Assembly (NCBI RefSeq): GCF_018305005.1
Contig: NZ_JAGQEG010000003.1
Location: 1 to 64,000 of the forward strand
DNA length: 64,000 nucleotides
Direction of reading: 5' to 3'
DNA from: Collimonas silvisoli
Lineage (GTDB): Bacteria > Pseudomonadota > Gammaproteobacteria > Burkholderiales > Burkholderiaceae_D
Part shown: in pieces, positions 60,859 to 64,000 of the stretch
Position numbering within the stretch: the stretch's first letter is position 1
Layout: each line of letters starts with the position of its first letter
Translations under genes and position numbers: made by a program
Notes under the pieces: model-generated
Databases searched by the model: none
Told to the model about the DNA's origin: nothing
What the model saw: only the letters and a program-made list of their open reading frames with translations

Positions 60859-62331
60859 TTAACCGAAAATTTTCGTGATCGACCAACTTAATTTTACCAA
60901 TACCTTGCGATCCCTTTTAGGAAGAAATATAAACCAGGAAATACCGCAAGCGATCATTATCGACACGGTTCCCAGCACCGCCCGCTCAAACATCGACAGG
61001 TCCGCCCCGCCCAGGAAACCAATAGCAAGCAGAAATCCGCCCCCCAAACAAACAAAGGGGAGAATCTTGCGCCTTACTGCTGCAGGGCCCACCCATAAAA
61101 GAGCCATGCAATCCAGGGATACCCGTATGGTCCACATCCATGCGGCGCCAAGAATTCCCCAATTGAGCGCAGCGAAATACAGGCCTGCCATATACAACGG
61201 CAGTTCTGCTAAATGAAGACGCGCGGTCAAATGCGAACGCCCCACTCCCTGTATCCAGGCAAACGGAAAATGCGCCACGGAATTAACGAATATTCCGACG
61301 GCAATGATCTGTATTATCCGATAGCTATTTATCGCAAATGGCTCGCCCATCCACAATTTCATACCCCCATACGACAGAACCACAGCAATGGCGCATACCG
61401 GCAACATGATAGAACCTATTATGCGAATGCCGCGCTCATATAAATTAGCTTCAACACCCTCCTCCGCAGCGTCATGTACCCCCGAAAACTTGGGGAACAG
61501 CACGCTTGCGAGCGCCCCGGGTATCACACTGGTACGCATCATCAGCTCAAGTGAAACTACATACCAGGCTATGGCTCTCGCTGGCACCATGGATGCCAGC
61601 AAAAATCGATCGAAGTACACCATCAAGGGGCTGATAACGTTCGACACTGTCATCCATCCCCCCTCACGGAAAAAATTACTTAATGAACCAATTTTTCTGG
61701 GGGCGACGCCGAAGACAATTTGGCGTTCGACAAGAACACAGGCGAACAGATGCGCAATCAAGGCCAAAAATCGCCACAGCACAATGGTGATGATCATGGC
61801 TTCCAAGTTCGGATACCAGAATACGATAATCGCCGGAGCCGCATAATTCCAGCTGCCGAAAACAACCCGCAGCACATTCAAGCGACCGAATTGCTGCATG
61901 CCCTCAAGCATGCCCCGAAACCAGTTTGTCGCCAGGGTAATGGGCACGCACCAGGCAATCCAGCTCCATGCGCTCGCAATTTCCATAGCAATTTGGCCTT
62001 CTGACCAAATACGGCTGATCCATGGACCGGCAATCAGCAATATGAGAGCAATCACCAGCATTACCGGGATCGCCCACCACAGGAAGAAACCACGCAGCTC
62101 ACACAATTCTTCGAACAATCGGCCTTTCTCAATCGCGTGGGCAACACGACGCGTAACTACGCGACTCAAACCGAAATCGAGAAAACTGAAATAACCAACC
62201 AGCGCCCACACGATGCCCAAAGCGCCCAAGCGATCGACACCGGCGTGATGGGAAATCACGGGCACACAGATCAATGCGATCGGCATTGGAATGATATTTC
62301 CCAACAGATTGAAGATGAAAAATCGCAACAT
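60859..62331 (-). CDS. Polysaccharide flippase, Wzx-like
   Basis: 490 residues with about 12 to 14 membrane segments and no large soluble part. N-terminus MLRFFIFNLLGNIIPMPIAL and the segment FLDFGLSRVVTRRVAHAIEK are like lipopolysaccharide exporters of the MATE/MVF superfamily. Such proteins flip lipid-linked O-units across the inner membrane. Neighbours (WecA-like, GT2) fit an O-antigen unit pathway. The sugar specificity is unknown. Confidence 0.85.
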   Translation of the reverse strand: MLRFFIFNLLGNIIPMPIALICVPVISHHAGVDRLGALGIVWALVGYFSFLDFGLSRVVTRRVAHAIEKGRLFEELCELRGFFLWWAIPVMLVIALILLIAGPWISRIWSEGQIAMEIASAWSWIAWCVPITLATNWFRGMLEGMQQFGRLNVLRVVFGSWNYAAPAIIVFWYPNLEAMIITIVLWRFLALIAHLFACVLVERQIVFGVAPRKIGSLSNFFREGGWMTVSNVISPLMVYFDRFLLASMVPARAIAWYVVSLELMMRTSVIPGALASVLFPKFSGVHDAAEEGVEANLYERGIRIIGSIMLPVCAIAVVLSYGGMKLWMGEPFAINSYRIIQIIAVGIFVNSVAHFPFAWIQGVGRSHLTARLHLAELPLYMAGLYFAALNWGILGAAWMWTIRVSLDCMALLWVGPAAVRRKILPFVCLGGGFLLAIGFLGGADLSMFERAVLGTVSIMIACGISWFIFLPKRDRKVLVKLSWSITKIFG

Positions 62332-62497
62332 GGCAATCTCTTTAAAAACCCCTATTCAAGAGCGAAAATCCTTAGCAGCGTCGCGGCCTTTATCGCCACC
62401 ACATTTAAGGTATGGCTGTTCCTACACATTCCTTATTGCGGATCGCCAAACAATCAGCAATTGAGGTTTGCGAAAGCCGACAATGAAAAACGTTCAT

Positions 62498-63607
62498 CTA
62501 TCTATACTTACTCTTATTTCGCCGCTTAATTGCCATCCAGCCAGGCACCTTGAAACGCACAATGCGGAGGTACAACCAGACATATGACAGTACAAATAAC
62601 AAGAAGAAGCCCAGCAACATCCATGGATGACGCCAAAATAACGTTGCCGGCGCCACCGCCAACAACGAGAGCGCCCATAAATATGGCGATGTCAGGGAGT
62701 TACTGCGGGTGATCATGCGAGCATCGTGGTAGCCGACAGCCCAACGCACGATGCGACGGAAAATCAGGCTATGCAGATGAATTCCATCCGGCATGCCAGG
62801 TGAAGTACGCCTGACCAAGAGTCGGCGATAGATTGAAAACACCGTCTCGAATGCGGGATAAACCAACAGCAGGGCAGGATACCATGCAGATACTTGCGGG
62901 TTGCGCGCCACCAGCAGGATCGCCAGTTCGGCAAGCATAAACCCTAAAAAATAAGCACCACCGTCACCGAGAAAGATCAAGCCAAAAGGATAGTTCCATA
63001 ATAAGAACCCGGCGATAGCGCCGGCAATCACAAGTGCGGCAGTCATCACAAAGACGTCGTTAACTTGCCAGGCAACGTAGCCAAGCGAGAACAACATAAA
63101 CATGGTTACGACGCTCGCCAATCCATTGAAGCCGTCGATCAGGTTCACCGCATTGGCTATTCCCGCGACCAGAACAACGGTCAATGGAATAGCCACCCAG
63201 CGATAATGCATGAGCATATCCAGCCCGACAACATCGATTCGCACAACCACCGCATTCAACAGGTAAATGCCGACGGCAGCCGAAACCATCGTCAGCAGCA
63301 AACGATGCAGCGCCCGCACCCGGCCTGTCAGATCTTCTGTCAAGCCCGCCAGAAATGCCACTGCAGAGGAAGCCATCAAAAGCAATATCAGGGCTCCGAC
63401 GGCAGCATCGCGATAATACGTAATAACTCCTGCCGATATCGAGGCAATGAAAAGCGGCAAACCGCCAATGCGCGGCACGATCCGGGCGTGAAATTTTTGG
63501 ACGCCAGTGAGGTCGTTATCAAGCGGGACATGGCCATGATGAGCCAACCGCAATACGATCATCGTTGCCAGAAATGAGATAACGAAGCTAATGAGAAAAG
63601 AAGTCAT
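62498..63607 (-). CDS. Undecaprenyl-phosphate sugar-1-phosphate transferase, WecA/MraY family
   Basis: 369 residues from the ATG at 63607; the frame extends to 63658 and no ribosome site decides. Family motifs: KFHARIVPRIGGLPLFIASI, VAGIANAVNLIDGFNGLASV and FLGDGGAYFLGFMLAELAIL (the catalytic DG motif), then a cytoplasmic loop with RIVRWAVGYHDARMITR. About eleven membrane segments. It starts O-unit synthesis by adding a sugar-1-phosphate to undecaprenyl phosphate. The longer C-terminal hydrophobic part is usual in WecA-like proteins. The sugar (GlcNAc, GalNAc or other) cannot be decided. Confidence 0.88.
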   Translation of the reverse strand: MTSFLISFVISFLATMIVLRLAHHGHVPLDNDLTGVQKFHARIVPRIGGLPLFIASISAGVITYYRDAAVGALILLLMASSAVAFLAGLTEDLTGRVRALHRLLLTMVSAAVGIYLLNAVVVRIDVVGLDMLMHYRWVAIPLTVVLVAGIANAVNLIDGFNGLASVVTMFMLFSLGYVAWQVNDVFVMTAALVIAGAIAGFLLWNYPFGLIFLGDGGAYFLGFMLAELAILLVARNPQVSAWYPALLLVYPAFETVFSIYRRLLVRRTSPGMPDGIHLHSLIFRRIVRWAVGYHDARMITRSNSLTSPYLWALSLLAVAPATLFWRHPWMLLGFFLLFVLSYVWLYLRIVRFKVPGWMAIKRRNKSKYR

Positions 63608-63791
63608 TCCAGTGAGTGCCGATAATGTCAAACGAGGGCCATTATGGCACTCCACCAACTACGTAATTCAGAAATTTTTCACAATGCCAACGATACTTGT
63701 TGCATTCTGACTTCGCGTGTAACGCAGCTATTCTGTCTAAGCCAATGCGAATCCCGGATGAAAACCATGCGCACCATCGGCGGCGTCGCCT

Positions 63792-64000
63792 TTATTTTCT
63801 GGACATATTGGCCCGCAAGCGATTTGCGCTAATTCTCAAATAGGCACTGGAAGTAAAGAATTTCATTGCACTTTGGATATGCCAGGACAAATATCGCAAC
63901 TTGCGATGACTATCGCGTTGCGCCTCATGAATAACGCTTACGCGTTGATTCACCAATACCTGATAGCCGGCCAGGCGCGCCCTTGCACACAAATCGACAT
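63792..64000 (-). CDS. Glycosyltransferase family 2, C-terminal end (cut by window edge)
   Basis: The readable tail is VDLCARARLAGYQVLVNQRV, SVIHEAQRDSHRKLRYLSWH, then AMKFFTSSAYLRISANRLRA. The ED-VDxCxRARxAG motif and the following H-E/V-x-R-S-H-R-xLRYL-x-WH motif are what I know from rhamnosyl and related GT2 enzymes of O-antigen clusters. Only about 69 residues are present; the catalytic DxD lies outside. Acts on the lipid-linked sugar that the neighbouring WecA-like protein starts. Confidence 0.8.
   Translation of the reverse strand, partial: VDLCARARLAGYQVLVNQRVSVIHEAQRDSHRKLRYLSWHIQSAMKFFTSSAYLRISANRLRANMSRK

Overview
The window looks like a chromosomal segment of a Gram-negative betaproteobacterium, order Burkholderiales and probably Oxalobacteraceae (Collimonas/Herbaspirillum-like). 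This rests on moderately high G+C, a Burkholderia/Neisseria-type porin, H-NS of the short betaproteobacterial type, Kdo hydroxylase, DUF2968 and DUF3613 proteins, and a pcm-rhodanese-tolC gene order. The genus is inference from remembered families; no search was run. No insertion sequence, prophage, integrase or CRISPR array was seen.

Layout. (1) 1-2330: a cut-off porin gene, a secreted phosphorylcholine-phosphatase-like HAD enzyme and a DUF2968 protein. (2) 2470-15759: a complete tad (Flp pilus) locus read on the minus strand, flp-tadV-tadE-rcpC-rcpA-tadZ-tadA-tadB-tadC-tadD-DUF3613-tadG. A sigma-54 activator with a degenerate receiver domain follows it. The secretin gene rcpA carries an apparent one-base deletion near its 5' end. 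(3) 16123-19476: a TpsB-type outer-membrane transporter beside a repeat-rich Gly/Ala lipoprotein, with no ordinary TpsA exoprotein in view. (4) 19847-31418: housekeeping and metabolic genes (5'-nucleotidase, acyl-CoA synthetase, NADP-malic enzyme, FAD-dependent reductase, recQ, two uppP paralogues, a DUF1439 lipoprotein, a YkgJ-like protein). Two inverted copies of a REP-like element lie in convergent gaps here. (5) 31551-41553: a TetR gene with its own palindromic operator, then pcm-like, rhodanese and tolC genes. Next is a divergent acrR / acrA-acrB-oprM efflux module with an operator almost identical to the E. coli AcrR site. (6) 41633-48353: envelope sugar genes (galE, a frameshifted O-antigen ligase, GT8 glycosyltransferase, ElyC-like, waaA, kdoO). 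The part from about 41.6 to 45.3 kb is visibly AT-richer than its surroundings. (7) 48594-57766: a selenocysteine cassette, fdnG(Sec)-fdnH-fdnI-fdhE-selA-selB-selC. (8) 57728-64000: waaC, phosphomannomutase, an H-NS protein, a Wzx-like flippase, a WecA-like transferase and a cut-off GT2 glycosyltransferase.

How the parts fit. The right-hand third is an LPS/O-polysaccharide region (Kdo transfer and hydroxylation, heptose transfer, sugar-nucleotide supply, lipid-linked sugar initiation, flipping, ligation) interrupted between kdoO and waaC by the formate dehydrogenase/selenocysteine cassette. The cassette holds the Sec-containing enzyme, its recoding hairpin, its maturation factor, Sec synthase, the Sec elongation factor and tRNA-Sec. 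Only selD is missing from view. The tRNA-Sec gene lies partly antisense to the 3' end of waaC, so this boundary is tightly packed. The two most useful cautions for an annotator are that fdnG is one gene read through an in-frame TGA, and that rcpA and the O-antigen ligase each need a one-base correction to be read in full.
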